Made by a program: the position numbers and the translations under genes. 64,000 nt of DNA. Origin: Camillea tinctor. Lineage: Eukaryota > Ascomycota > Sordariomycetes > Xylariales > Xylariaceae. The stretch spans positions 62,001 through 126,000 of the forward strand of contig MU394076.1 in NCBI GenBank assembly GCA_022578605.1, written 5' to 3'. The notes below the pieces were generated by a model, which was not told where the DNA came from, made no database searches, and saw nothing but the letters and a program-made list of their open reading frames with translations. This document shows positions 25,401 through 37,211 of the stretch, piece after piece; the stretch's first letter is position 1, and each line of letters starts with the position of its first letter.

Positions 25401-26230
25401 GAAATCTAGCGAGGGACAGGGATTTGACTCGGGTTCTGATCCTATCAGGAGGGCCTTATCATGTCTTGTCTCTATGCTTCTTTCCTTTCCATCGCAGTTG
25501 TCTAGGATGTTCAATGTGGTTCGCATGGGTTAAAACTTTAGTGTAACTGGAGAATATGGGAGGAACAACTACGCTAGTGTACTCCGTACAACCCAACACC
25601 CAACATGTACAATACATTCTCTACCTCTCTTCCCCTTACCCTGTTTCCATAGTATTGTGACTTAGATAACCTACATAGTACCTACATATAGAGAAGTACC
25701 TTACATTATCTTACCTGAAATCATACATGGTCTTACCTCGGTTTTTTTTTTCTTCGCCTTTTCCTTTCCTTTCCTTTTTTTATAGTCTCACCTCCTCCGT
25801 TACGTTTATTTCCCTTTCCCCCACCCGCGTAGATATAGGTCGGGACTCTTTGTGATGCGGATCTGATACCCTAACACATTCTGCCGACTGGTATGCGAAA
25901 CACCTCATGCTGAACAAGTAGCCAGCCTATCGGGGCCCGACTAAGGAACAAGCCTCTGTCTCTTGTTTTTTATACCCCGGATAACCTAGGGCATCCTGTC
26001 CGGGGTGGCCAGCAATAAGCCACCAACGAAACGAAGCTCAATCTACAGCGGGCGCCACTCAGCCAGTGTTGTTCGGGTTGGGTGTTGCGCATTCACCTCA
26101 ATCTCCCGAGGTCGTTCCATATCTATCCCTTGCATTATGAAATAGTTGTGGATCGTGGCACACATCCCTTGATATATATGTGTACTTAATAGGGTATATA
26201 TATTATATATATACCGACCGATCCTCAGAC
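22444..26230. other. 3.8-kb intergenic region without a supported gene
   Basis: Contains a perfect TATA-box-like element (GCTATAAAAGG, about 23162-23172) followed by a pyrimidine-rich stretch but no usable reading frame. It also holds T-rich runs (about 23348-23359, 24893-24915, 25741-25779), GT/TATA dinucleotide stretches near 25205-25230, and TA repeats just before the MFS transporter. Frames at 22452-22742, 23672-23947 and 24232-24759 show no domain and partly consist of low-complexity. Confidence 0.55.
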
Positions 26231-28517
26231 ATGGGCTCTAATCAGACCCCAACCCCCCGCCACGGCGACGACCTAACAATAGCAGCGACGGAAACCAGAA
26301 CGATAACCTCCAGCACCACTACTTCGGACGACAGTGGTATCGCGCACGGGAAAGTGGACGATAAGAAGAGGAGTAAAGGTGACAGCATGGACAAGGCCCG
26401 GGAGGCCTACGCGCTGAGCCGCAATGGGGCCGGCACTGGCGACAGCGCCGGCTCGCTGCACAAGGGCAGGGAAGGCCATCAGCGCCTGGGTTCGCATGAT
26501 GGCGGCTTCGAACCCCGGGGCTCCGACGACGGCGTGTCACAGGAGGAGGCCGAAGACGCCTCTATGGGCGGGGGCGACGGCGACGGCATCGTATACAAGG
26601 TGTACAAGCGCAGGTGGTTTGGGCTGGCGCAGCTGACACTGCTGAACATCATTGTGAGCTGGGATGTAAGTTGAACTAACCCTACACTCACTACCATTTG
26701 TTCTCCCCATCTTCACCTTTTCTCCCTTCTCCGATTCGATTTATATAGATGTATGTGTGTGTGTGTATGTGTTTCTTTCACGACAATACTTTAGGATGTC
26801 GTTACGTTTATATTGAGAAAGAGCAGGAGGAAGAACAGAGGAGGGTCGCTCTGCCTAGCTGCAAGCCGAGCTTGTGTGTTCCTATGCAGGACGCAGGAAC
26901 TTGGACATTGGAGTTGCATTTTCAGTCATAGCCTGCTTCTACTAGTGCTGCTATCATGTTATTGGGCGGTGGTCCCTTTTGTTTTATTTCCAAGATTTAA
27001 ACGTCTGACCGAATCGGCCCCCATCTTGGTGTCTAAGTTATGGCATACAAGATGGGAGCAACTCTTCCTTTACTTCCATTCTTTGCTTACACATATTTCC
27101 TAGTGGCTCACCTTCTCGCCTGTCTCGCAACATGCCGCTGTCTACTTTAGCACGTCCGAGTCGGCGATCAACTGGATCTCGACGGCTTTCCTGTTCTCCT
27201 TCCTCGTCATCAGCCCTGTCACCATATACATGCTGCACTTGGGGCCCAAGCCTTCCATCGTGACGGCGGCCATCCTAATCCTAGCCGGAAACTGGGTGCG
27301 CTATGCTGGCTCGCACGTTCAGTCACGCAATGGAGGTATCTACGGCGTTGTCATGTTCGGGCAGATCCTAACGGGTTTAGCCCAGCCGTTCGTTCTCAGC
27401 GCGCCGACGCGGTTCTCGGACATGTGGTTTACAAACCGGGGACGGGTTGCCGCTACCGCCCTAATGAGCCTCGCGAACCCCTTTGGCTCAGCTCTCGGCC
27501 AGCTCATTATGCCATTTCTAGTCTTGCAGCCGGCTGACGTATCCAATGGTGTGCTTTACGTCGCCATCATCGTATGTTCGAAAAATAATTCCCTCCCCCT
27601 ATTTTCTTCGCTCCACTTATACTCTATTGACTGGAGCATGGCCGCAAAGCATGTGATTCAAGAAAGACAGGAGAAAAAAGGAAAATAAAGAAATGGGTTT
27701 CGCTAATGTATTCCTTGTTTAGTCCACCGTTTGCGCCCTCCCGTCCTTCTTCATTCCGGCCGCGCCCCCGACCCCACCCGCCCCTTCGGGCTCCACTCCC
27801 AAGGTGCCCCTGCGGTCCTCGGCGCGGCTCCTCGCCTCCTCGCCCGAGCTCTGGATCATCCTCATCCCCTTCGCCATCTACGTCGGGTTCTTCAACAGTG
27901 TGGCCTCGCTTCTGAACCAGATCCTAGTCCCCTACGGGTTCAGCTCGGACGAGGCGGGCATTGCCGGCGCGCTGCTCATCGTGGTCGGCCTCGTCGCGAG
28001 CGCCATCACCAGCCCCATCCTCGACCGCACAAAGCAGTTCCTCCTCGCCATCAAGCTCGCCGTCCCCGTCATCGGCCTGTGCTACCTGGTGTTGATCTGG
28101 ATGCCGGCTACGCGCACGCTCGGGGGTCCCTTTGTCGTGCTATCCATCCTCGGCGCCGCCTCCTTTTCCCTCGTCCCCGTGGCCCTCGAGTTCCTGGCCG
28201 AGCTTGGACACCCCCTCAGCCCCGAGATCACGTCCACGGTCGCTTGGGGTGGCGGCCAGCTATTCGGCGGCGTGTTCATCATCGTCTCGGACGCGCTGAA
28301 AGCCGGGCCCGGCGCCAATCCCCCTGAGAACCTCGACCGCGCGCTCGTGTTCACCGCCGTCATCGCGCTGATCGCCGTGCCGCCGCCGCTGGCGCTCGGC
28401 TTGTTCGGACGCGCGAATAAGGTCGTCATGAGGAGGGTAACGACTGACGAGAGGCAAACTGGACAGCAGGATGGTAGTGTTCGGGTTCCTACGGCGGGTG
28501 AGGTTAATGTGGTATAA
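26231..28517 (+). CDS. MFS transporter of the FLVCR/SLC49-like family
   Basis: Twelve-helix major facilitator superfamily protein; animal relatives (FLVCR1/2, DIRC2) carry heme or choline, but the fungal substrate is unknown. Exons: 26231-26665, 27104-27571 and 27723-28517, 565 aa, all junctions in phase 0. The first about 125 residues are hydrophilic, Ser/Thr/Gly/Asp-rich. The core opens with [22 protein letters not shown], then [15 protein letters not shown] and [16 protein letters not shown]. Helices 4-6 contain [23 protein letters not shown] and [21 protein letters not shown]. The second half follows a Pro-rich loop. Intron 1 is 438 nt, long for this window. The plasma or vacuolar membrane is likely but cannot be told from sequence. 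Confidence 0.87.
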
Positions 28518-29423
28518 ATGGGTAAGGGTGGCAAAATGAGGATGACGATGAGTGGATGGAAAGCGTGGAAGGGCTTTTCCCCTTCCCTTTTTGACAAGAT
28601 AAGATTTATTGTTTTAGATACCAAAGATCATGATAAGAAAGATACGCGGTGGTTTGGCGACGAAGCGGTTCAGATAGGACTAAGGAGGAGGATCGAGAGA
28701 AAGGAGGTTTAATGCAAAGAGATGAGAGGTTATTGATATTCCTTTGTGCGAACCCGATATACCAGCAAATTACCCCCTGTTCAAGAATCATATACCTATA
28801 TATTACATTTATATCTGTTGATTATATCAGGGAATCTCATACCCAGGATATGCGACATTTTCATATTTTAAGCATTTATGTCTATTTGCGTAGGCGTTAG
28901 TTCGTACCCAACCTGGATAGTTTCACCATGTCGCCCCCCTTTCCTTCTAAGCTAGGGCCGTAGATACTCAAGATTTATATAGCTTACGTGCCCAGATTTT
29001 CTAAGTGTGTACTTGGTCCAACAGCTTTTTCCTATACCACAAGCTAGTATCACTCTTGTCATATCAATCCATTAACCCATATCTCAAGTCACCTATAGCC
29101 ACCGAGACATACGTACGTTTGTCTCTTTCCGAGGTATTAAATATAGAAATAGCGTAACGCGTAGCGCGTTAAACATTCCCCACCATACACTTTATCCCTT
29201 CTCATCATACCTAGGTATGTACATTACATCTATTCGCACATCATCATGGGCCCGTTCGTATCCTTCAATTATATATTATAAGTATTCTTTCCATGACAAA
29301 ATTATGACATCGTATACAGCCCTTCGAATATATATATAAATATATATCTATGCATGCTCCCCTTTATTATCCGAACCTCCCCTTTCTCTCTAACACATCC
29401 CCTCTATAACCATTCTAACCATT
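28518..29423. other. Convergent intergenic region MFS / ERG27
   Basis: Both genes end here. AT-rich, with TA-rich stretches near 29325-29350. A perfect inverted repeat of 7 bp with a 3-bp loop (TAACGCG, CGCGTTA) lies at 29155-29171. No gene is supported. Confidence 0.55.
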
Positions 29424-30883
29424 CTACTCCTTCCTCCTCCCCAGCGCCACCTCCCACGCCAACCTCAGCCTCTCCAGCTCCTCCCAGCACCTCCGCCCAT
29501 CCTCCTCGAACCGTGCCCTCTTCTCCTCATCCATCGGCTCCGCGCACCACCTCCGGCCCTTACTCTTCGCCAATATCCCCGTCTCTACATCATCCCTGGG
29601 ATCCTCGACCCTGCCCTCCCACCCCCACCCATCGACCTCCGTCCGCTTCGGCACCGTGGGGCCCACCCTCCCGCGCGCCGACCCCCACTTGCTCTTCTCC
29701 GCGCGCGCCGCGCTCAGCGTCCCCCCATCCGCGAGCGCGAGCCACGCCGAGGCGCAGGCCCCCGCGTACAGGGTCACGGTGTGCCAGGGCGAGCCGGCGA
29801 GGCGCGAGAGCAGCATGGCGAGGTAGTAGCCGTAGAAGAGGAGCCAGTGGAGGGGGAAGAGCGGGGTGCACACGATGCCCGGGTGGCTGAGGTAGAAGCG
29901 GGGGTTCCCCTTGGCGAAGTAGGGGGCCGCGACGGGCCGCACGCTGGGCAGGTCCGCGGTGAGCGCCAGCAGGTCCGTGATGCGCTTGCTGCTCTCGTAG
30001 GGCGGGCTGCGGCGCGCGGCCTGGAAGTCGGCCGCGTCGAAGTGCTCGCGCCCCGTGTCCACGCTGCTGGTCCAGATGACGCGGCCCGGGTCGTCGCCGG
30101 GGCTCGCGCGGCCCAGAAGCGGCAGGAGCTCGTGCGCCAGGATGTAGTGCCCGAACACGTTGGCGCAGAAGACCTCGGCGAGGGGCGGCGGCGGCGGCGG
30201 GGCGCCGGGGTTGGAGGCGGGCTTCGCGCCGATGAGCTTCTGGTGGTCGAGCACGGCGGCGGGAAGCGCGATCTTGAAGGATGGGAAGGATGTGCATTGC
30301 ACGAGCCCGACGGACAGGAACTGCCGCCCGAATTCGAGCCAGTCGATGCCTTTCCACCCGCCAATGCCGGCGTTTAGTATGGCGGCGTCGATCCTCGGTA
30401 TGGCTACATCCTCGATGACACCGGTGGGATCGGTCAGCTTGCCATGAACGAGTTTGTCGGCGGCGGCGTAGACGGAGCGGAGGTCGCAGAGGTCGAACTG
30501 GACGCTTAGAATGTGAACGCGGTCGATGACTGTCTGTGGGTCATAATCGGGCCCAGCACGGGCTCGGAGCTGCTTGGATGTGTGTGCTGTTTTGCTCAGG
30601 TGGGCACGTAGAGAAAGGACGGTCTCGCGAGACTTTGTGACGGAGCGGGTAGTAGGTATTAGTATTAGGTGGGAGGAGAGGGAGCGTTCAGCGAGGAACT
30701 CGTCGATCATACGCTGGCCGATGCCGAGGCCGACGCCGCTGGTTTATGGGGCAGCTGTATTAGTTGAGGTTCTATATCATGGGTGAGTATTGACTTTGGG
30801 TTGGTAGCATACCTGTTAGCTCCAGTCAGGAGAACGAAGTATTGTTCATGGCTAGATGCTTCTGCCCACGGCGGAGACACCAT
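29424..30883 (-). CDS. erg27: 3-keto-steroid reductase Erg27
   Basis: Short-chain dehydrogenase that reduces the C3 ketone during C4 demethylation of sterols in ergosterol synthesis, working at the ER with Erg25, Erg26 and Erg28. Exons: 30883-30813 and 30738-29424, 461 aa. The cofactor motif TGANSGVG spans residues 20-27 and is split by the intron (AG|C = Ser24). The NAG motif is at about 145, the catalytic Ser at about 248 in VIWTSS, and Tyr271-x3-Lys275 (YESSK) is intact. The family hallmark GWKGIDW and the hydrophobic HWLLFYGYYLAMLLSRL segment near the end are present. A Pro-rich insert (PGAPPPPPPLAEV) precedes FCANVFGHYIL. Codon use in the second half is strongly GC-rich. Confidence 0.92.
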
Positions 30884-32242
30884 GGTGAAGAGAAGAGTAT
30901 CTAAGGAACTATCGGTCCCGCAGTGGTCTATTTGTGAGAATTATTCCTTGTACGTGTTGTGAGAACCAACAGGAAGTGCATTGGACCTCGGGAGAAGTAG
31001 TTAGTATGATGGCGTGTCGTGTAAGTACGGAGTACCAAACACGGCATTATGTATGCTTCTGCCCCGGACCTTCATGAAATTTGGGCGGTGAATCTGGGCA
31101 GAACCCAGATATATTCCTATCTAATCGCTTTGTAGTACCAGTGGTCTTCCATTATCATCACGATGTTACTAGGTTACTGAAGTATTTTTGAATCAAGGGT
31201 AATAAAAAAAAAGGACGAGAATTAAGAATTAAGCATGTAAAGATAAAGCAACTTGCTTTTGTAGCATATTATCAGGTACATTGATACAGGTAAGACCATG
31301 ATGACCCGAAGGCTAGGTTATCGGGTATGGCCTGTGTAAGTGTAAGTAGGTTGATAATGTTCATGCGAGATCCCTGTCCCTATCAAGCCTCTGTGCCTCG
31401 GTACATGTATACTATATAGTACTTACATGCACATAGGCGCTTAATGTATATATACACTCTGCCTACAGATATCCTGAAGTGAGTTAGTAAGTGTTTACTA
31501 CCTAAATCTCGTCAAAAGAAAGCGGGAAACAGAAGAGAGACAAAAAAAAAAGGAAAAAAAGGAAAATGAAGAACTGACAAGAAAGAACTAATCAGGCTAG
31601 TGCACGTACAATCTTGGGATTCGAGAAGACGACTGGATGACGACTCCGCATTATCCGGTTGATCTCCAGGGTCCAGTTACATAGTATGTACTATGCTTCC
31701 TTACAACTTAGCCCGATTTCCCATCTTATATACGGAGTACATACCTAGGTACACTATAATAATATATAAGTTACTAGTTGTAGACGAACTAATAAACCCC
31801 TGACTACCTACATAAACCTACCTAGGCACATGCAAATTCACTCACACGCTCACACCACTTTTCCCCTTTCATTAATTAATTATCACTACTTACTACACTA
31901 ACCTAGTGATATATCTCCTAACTTTAACGCATTCGTAACGCATTTTCTACGCAAGCATCACTCCTTACTCGCCCTGTGTATCACACCATTATTCAAGTGA
32001 CCCCATCTCAGCCCACATTACTTTATAATATCGCGTGCCTTTTTCAGTTTGGTTCTTGCCGTCAGAGTTTATTTAACTTTGGGCTGAAGACGCAATTATA
32101 CATTTGCGAACCAACCACGATCACCCTCCCATCTTCCCACCTCTTTCACTTCCTACACCTCCTCCACCTCCTCCTACCACCTACTTATTGCTATCTATTA
32201 CAACAAACAATAGTACAGATACACACCCACACCCACACAATC
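30884..32242. promoter_or_regulatory. Divergent intergenic region ERG27 / small membrane protein
   Basis: About 1.36 kb between divergent starts, so it holds both promoters. AT-rich, with ACCTA/TAGGT words near 31740-31830, an A-rich tract at about 31541-31567 and a CT-rich leader before 32243. No specific factor site is identifiable. Confidence 0.5.
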
Positions 32243-32682
32243 ATGAACAAGATGCCTATAGACCAGACGATGGCTTGGTTCGCCCAAGGACTCCATTCTA
32301 GCGTTGTACCGGCTACGGTCTGGACCATCATTAGCTGGATTGCCTTTTTCTTCGTAAGTTTCTACCTCACCACTAGGGCGCACTGACAGAAATTATTACT
32401 AACCACCCAACGTATTCCGGGTAGAAACTAGTCAGCTTGTCTTTCGCCATTCCCATCATCAGCCTGATCGTCTTCGATTTCTTTCTCTGGCTCTGGAGAC
32501 TGAACCGACCGCCACCCCGAGACTCTCCCCGGATCGGCAGCAAAGGCCCGCGGACGTTTGCCCAACCGCCATCTCCTAATTACGGTGCTAGCTCTGGTGC
32601 TAGCTCAGCAACGAGGTCGACTGGAAACTTGAATAGCAGCCAGCGACGTATGGGATACTCGGCACAGACAGATGGTCAATGA
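32243..32682 (+). CDS. Small membrane protein with two hydrophobic segments, unknown family
   Basis: Not a family I recognise. Exons: 32243-32353 and 32425-32682, 122 aa; a CTAAC branch site lies in the 71-nt intron. The N-terminal half holds two adjoining hydrophobic stretches split by the intron: VVPATVWTIISWIAFFF and KLVSLSFAIPIISLIVFDFFLWLW. They are followed by a basic/Pro-rich turn (RLNRPPPRDSPRIGSKG) and a Ser/Gly/Asn-rich tail (GASSGASSATRSTGNL). This suggests a membrane anchor with a hydrophilic C-terminal tail. It converges with HOM6, only 137 bp between stop codons, so 3' UTRs probably overlap. Confidence 0.72.
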
Positions 32683-32819
32683 ATAGTTGATGAAGAATAT
32701 AGCGCGTGGTTACGATTATAAGTGTGGTTTTTTTATTAGCGATTATACCCGATTTCATGACAATCAATAGAATCTCTCTTTTTCTTTTTTATTAACTTTT
32801 GGTTTCACTCGAACGAAAT

Positions 32820-34027
32820 CTACGAGATTTGAGACACCACTTTGAGAAGGTCACTAGTTACACCCATAGCTGTGATGTCCCCGCCAGCACCCGCACCCTG
32901 TATGATGAGCGGGCTGCTTCCGTATCGTTTGGTGTAGAAGTTGATAATGTTGTCACTTCCCTTGAGCGCCGCAATCGGGTGCGACTTGTCAAACATCTCC
33001 AGCCCGACTTTGATGGCCTTGGTAGCCACATCGATGCTGCCCACGAATCTAACCACCTTACCCTGCTTCTGCGCGGCAGCCTTGATCTCCTCCATCTGAG
33101 AATCAAACTCGGGCAGTCTCTGCAGGAATTCGTCACCGCTGGAGACCGACTCAAGCTCCTTAGGGATCAAGCTCTGGACTGGGAACGAAGTGGGCGACTC
33201 GACGGGAAGGCCAACCAATCGCGCAAGGATCGTCAACTTGCGCGCAACATCCAGCCCGTTGAGGTCGTCCCGAGGGTCGGGCTCAGTGTACCCGAGCTCC
33301 TTCGCCTTCTTCACCTCAGCAGACCACTGGCCGCCAGAGCCCTCGACGGGGGCGAACGAGTTGAAGAGGAAAGACATGGTGCCACTGAACACGCCTTCGA
33401 TCTTGGTCACCTCATCGCCCGTGTCCACCAAGTCCTTGAGGGTAGAAATGACGGGGAGCCCAGCTCCCACAGAGGACTCGTGGTACACCTTGGCACCCGA
33501 GGTGGCAGCAGCAGTGAAGATGTCCTGCCACAGCTTGTACGAGCCCGAGAAGGCCTTCTTGTTGGGCGTGATGATGCTGATGCCGCGGCTCAAGAATAGG
33601 GGGTAGGCATCGGCCACATCCTGAGAGCTAGTGTTGTCGACCAGGATAGCCTTGGAAGGTGCTGCAGCCAAGTAGTCAACAGCTTGAGGCAGACTCAGGG
33701 GAGCCTTGGTCGAGGCGGCAAGGTCCTGGAGTATGTTCTCGCCGACAGCGGAGTAATCGGGGTTGAAAAGGGCTTTCTTGGATGTAGAGATGTAGCAGAG
33801 GCTCAGCTTAGGAGTTGGTCGTCGTGCAGATAGGGAAGCAAGCTGAGAGAGGAAGCATTTGCCAACGCCGCCAGCGCCTGTTGAGCAACAAGTTAATCAG
33901 TCAATTGTCGCATAAATAGACAGGAAGCCATGAGAGTAGTTTCATGTCTCCCCTTGCCTTTTTTTTTTTTTTTGAATTATAATTACTTACCAATGATGGC
34001 GATGAGAACCTGGTTAGATGAAGACAT
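32820..34027 (-). CDS. hom6: Homoserine dehydrogenase
   Basis: Cytosolic NAD(P)-dependent enzyme of the aspartate pathway, reducing aspartate semialdehyde to homoserine for threonine and methionine synthesis. Exons: 34027-33991 and 33877-32820, 364 aa. The dinucleotide motif GAGGVG (residues 13-18) is split by intron 1 (G|GC = Gly13). Conserved segments follow: VDNTSSQDVADAYP, ITPNKKAFSG, YHESSVGAGLPVISTLKDLV, EGVFSGTMSFLFNSF and the catalytic region GYTEPDPRDDLNGLDVARK. A 15-nt T run sits inside intron 1. Length equals that of fungal Hom6, with no N-terminal aspartate kinase domain. Diverges from the CCDC174-like gene. No consensus Gcn4/Cpc1 site (TGACTCA) is visible in the 468-bp promoter. 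Confidence 0.95.
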
Positions 34028-34495
34028 TTCTGTTTATGTATCTTTCCCTTTCTTTGGTTTATTTTGTTTGTGTGTGGTTGTGTATGTGTGAAAAGTATAG
34101 AAATGATGGAGGTGGTGAGGTAAGAAGATATAAGTTAGTACATAGCTAACCTACGTTAATAGCTTTGACTTTGACGTGGGGTAAAAGCGTTTTGAGTGCA
34201 AGTACTAATTGATGGTGTGCTCAGAAAAAAAAAAGGTTCAACCGATCGCGGGGCATCTCAGGGACCATCAACCCCGTAAATCATTACGTAGACCTATGTA
34301 CATACAAGGTGGTACATAGTGGAGTCCTCTACCGAAACTACCTAAACTTCCTTTTAATACGTGTTTACCATTCGCCCTTTCTCTCTCACATTCCTCTTTT
34401 CTGCCATTCCCACACCTACTAACATAAAAAAATACAACTAAAGGAGAAGAAGAAAAGAAACAACATTACTCGATATCGCAATGCAATAAAAAACC
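34028..34495. promoter_or_regulatory. Bidirectional promoter HOM6 / CCDC174-like
   Basis: 468 bp separate two divergent start codons, so regulatory sites must be shared or interleaved. The HOM6 side carries a GTGTGTGGTTGTGTATGTGTG-type stretch; the other side has a CT-rich patch at about 34376-34406. Confidence 0.6.
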
Positions 34496-35689
34496 ATGCC
34501 ACAAGACCCAAATCTATACGGGCAGCGCCCTGCTAAAAAGCCAAAGAAAGAGATCCCTCTATCGACCTCCTTAGCCTTCACATCACAACTAGCCTCCTTG
34601 ATTTCCTCCAACTCAGCCTCATCCACCACAGCGAGCGCCTCGTACGGGCGCCCGCGTCCCTCGAAATCCAGAGATGACATATTCTCCATCAAGACGAAGC
34701 GGAAACCCGGCAAGGGCAAAAGCAGAGACGAAGGGGATGACGACGATCACCACGATGACGAACGCAGCGACAACAAGAAGAAGCTGAAGTTGAAGGAAGT
34801 CCACGGCACCGAAGAAGAGAAACAGGACTTTGCGCGCGCCCGCCGCAGGATGGAAGAGAAGGCCCGTCTGTACGCCGCCATGAAGCGCGGCGACTACATC
34901 GCGAAGGAGAACGAGTCGGCGCCGCTTGTCGACTTCGACCGCAAGTGGGCGGAGAAGCACCCCGAAGATGAAGGAGGAAAAGAAGACGGATCGAGTTCTT
35001 CAGGCAGCGACAACGAATCCGACGACGACAACAACGACCACAATAACACCGAACTGATCGAATACCAAGACGAGTTCGGGCGCACCCGCCGCGGCACCCG
35101 CGCCGAAGTCTCGCGGCTGCAGCGGCGCCGCGCGCGCATCGCCCTCGCCACTTCCGAGCTCGAGCGCATGTCCGCGCGTCCGCAGCCCGAACCAGGCCGC
35201 ATCATCTACGGGGACGTCGTGCAGGACGCAGCCTTCGACCCGGAGGCGTCGACGCGCGCGCGCATGGCGTCTCTGGCTGAGGGCCGGGACCGGTCGCCCA
35301 CGCCGCCGGCGGACGCGCACTTCGACGGGGGCGCGGAGATCCGGACCAAGGGGGTGGGGTTCTACCAGTTCAGCCGGGAGGACGCGGCGCAGCGCGAGCG
35401 CGAGATGGAGAGCCTCGCGCGCGAGCGGCAGGAGACGGAGCGGGTGCGGGCGGAGCGCGCGGCGGGCCGCGAGGCGCGGAGGCGCGAGATCGAGGAGCGC
35501 AGGAAGAAGATCGGGGAGAGGCGCGCGGAGAGGCTGGCCGATAGCTTTCTAGATGGGCTCGCGGGCGAGATGGGTATTGGTGCTGCCGGGGATACGGGGA
35601 AGCCAGGCGAGGGGTTAACGGGGGAGGGGGCGAAGGAAGGGTCCGGGGAAAAGGAGAAGGACAAGGGGGAAACTGCGACGCGTGGTTGA
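34496..35689 (+). CDS. CCDC174-like coiled-coil nuclear protein
   Basis: Single exon, 397 aa. Matches the CCDC174 family by its core: an N-terminal SLAFTSQLASLISS segment, a basic/acidic linker (KKKLKLKEVHG), a helix EEKARLYAAMKRGD, the VDFDRKW segment and the DEFGRTRRGTRAEV box. A long charged coiled coil near residues 290-355 follows (EREMESLARERQETERVRAERA). Animal CCDC174 is nuclear and linked to the exon-junction complex and RNA processing; that role here is inference. Runs of Asp/His and Ser/Asp/Asn are low-complexity. The second half is markedly GC-rich. The stop lies shortly after a Gly/Glu/Lys-rich tail. Confidence 0.8.
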   Translation: MPQDPNLYGQRPAKKPKKEIPLSTSLAFTSQLASLISSNSASSTTASASYGRPRPSKSRDDIFSIKTKRKPGKGKSRDEGDDDDHHDDERSDNKKKLKLKEVHGTEEEKQDFARARRRMEEKARLYAAMKRGDYIAKENESAPLVDFDRKWAEKHPEDEGGKEDGSSSSGSDNESDDDNNDHNNTELIEYQDEFGRTRRGTRAEVSRLQRRRARIALATSELERMSARPQPEPGRIIYGDVVQDAAFDPEASTRARMASLAEGRDRSPTPPADAHFDGGAEIRTKGVGFYQFSREDAAQREREMESLARERQETERVRAERAAGREARRREIEERRKKIGERRAERLADSFLDGLAGEMGIGAAGDTGKPGEGLTGEGAKEGSGEKEKDKGETATRG

Positions 35690-37211
35690 AAAGAAGAAAC
35701 ATTCCAAATCTTCCCGTCTCCGGTCTCCCCCCACTCCCCGACGTACGGTACGGCGGTAGGATATCGAACCGCATTACTGCCGGGTTTATTACCGACTAAC
35801 TAACGCCACAAGTTCACCTCGTCTGAATCATCAAAGACGTAGGTGATAGGTGTTTCGACCAGCGATTTGAGAAAATATTGGCAGAGGAAAGGAGTGAAGG
35901 ATACAGCGGTAACAGCTATATCTTTTTGAACTACATAAATTTCGCGAAGGAAGTGAAGAAGAGATATAAATTTTAGTTCTAGAGAATGATACCCCCAATT
36001 GCTCTTCTTTTCCCTCGTTGCCCTTTTTCTTTACCATCTAACCTACGTTCTTCCATATATCCGTAATATGGACTGTATTGCTCCAGTACTCAGCTATACA
36101 TGCCTTCCCCTCCTTATCCTTCCTCTGCTTTGTCACATACGTATTCCAATGCATCGCCACCATTCATAATATGACGAGAGAAAAGGAAATCCCGGCATGC
36201 TATTGTATGGTCTCGTCCTGTACAAAGGGTGGGTTACATACTAGAATGTGACGCACTGCATCAACTCGGGGGAACCTTTCTTCTCTTAGGAGTAGAGCCA
36301 TTCCCAGTCACCGCCCTATTGAATATGTTTACTGTTCCTACCTAGACACATGCATACACTATGATCTGTTAGTGACGACATGTCTCTAGCCTTTCGTTAT
36401 CCTCGTGCGAGGGGCGGCCGCAATACAGTCACAACAGAAAGAAGAAGCTTTACTCACCCACCCGGCGGTAACAGTCAAATCGGCCGTGCCTATACATAGA
36501 TCATATATAATATACATGTCCCATAGTATCAATAAAAAACTGGCGCTCATACACGCATCTATGTGTAGAAGACACGCGTATATTAAGAATAGAGTAACCC
36601 ATAAAAGAACATAGATCGATCGTGTCATATATAACAGGAGGTATAAATACTAAATGCCTAAAACTAGCTCTGATACATATATATATATGAGATGTGGTGC
36701 AGACATAGTCCTATATAGAGGGTTAAATCAACCCGTGCGCACCAAGGAAACGAGATAGAAGAAAGAAAAAGAAAAGCTATTGATATCAGATAACACCGTA
36801 TATACCCTGAGACCCGTTCGTCCCATCAGATCCTATTCGAGCCCAATCCCAACCTAGCTCTTCTCGCCGATAATAGACACAACACAGGGGAGCAGGGGGA
36901 AGAAGGGAATTTTGTCCTCCATTCCGGAATCCCTCCGTTTGCTTTTTTAAATCTGTCTTCGTCAAAATTTTCTTTCTTTTTTTCTTCTTCAGAAATCTTC
37001 AACCCAAGAAAAAACACCAACTCCAAAAACGGCCATGTGGGTGAGCTCTGCCCCTTAAAACGCCTGAACAACCAAATGCCGTGTCCCTGTATCGTGTCCA
37101 ATATGCTATATACAAAAACATTCCCCATCACCAGACATCTGAATTGAAGAGAAAATACACCGCGTCCGGAGGGGCCGTCGCAAGATAAATAAAAACCAAA
37201 CATTACACCAC
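35690..37211. other. Convergent intergenic region CCDC174-like / DUF membrane protein
   Basis: 1.5 kb with no supported gene between two converging genes. AT-rich, with TATATA stretches near 36500 and 36675-36690. The minus-strand frame at 36826-37233 is contained in the likely 3' UTR of the neighbouring gene and shows no domain. Confidence 0.55.
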
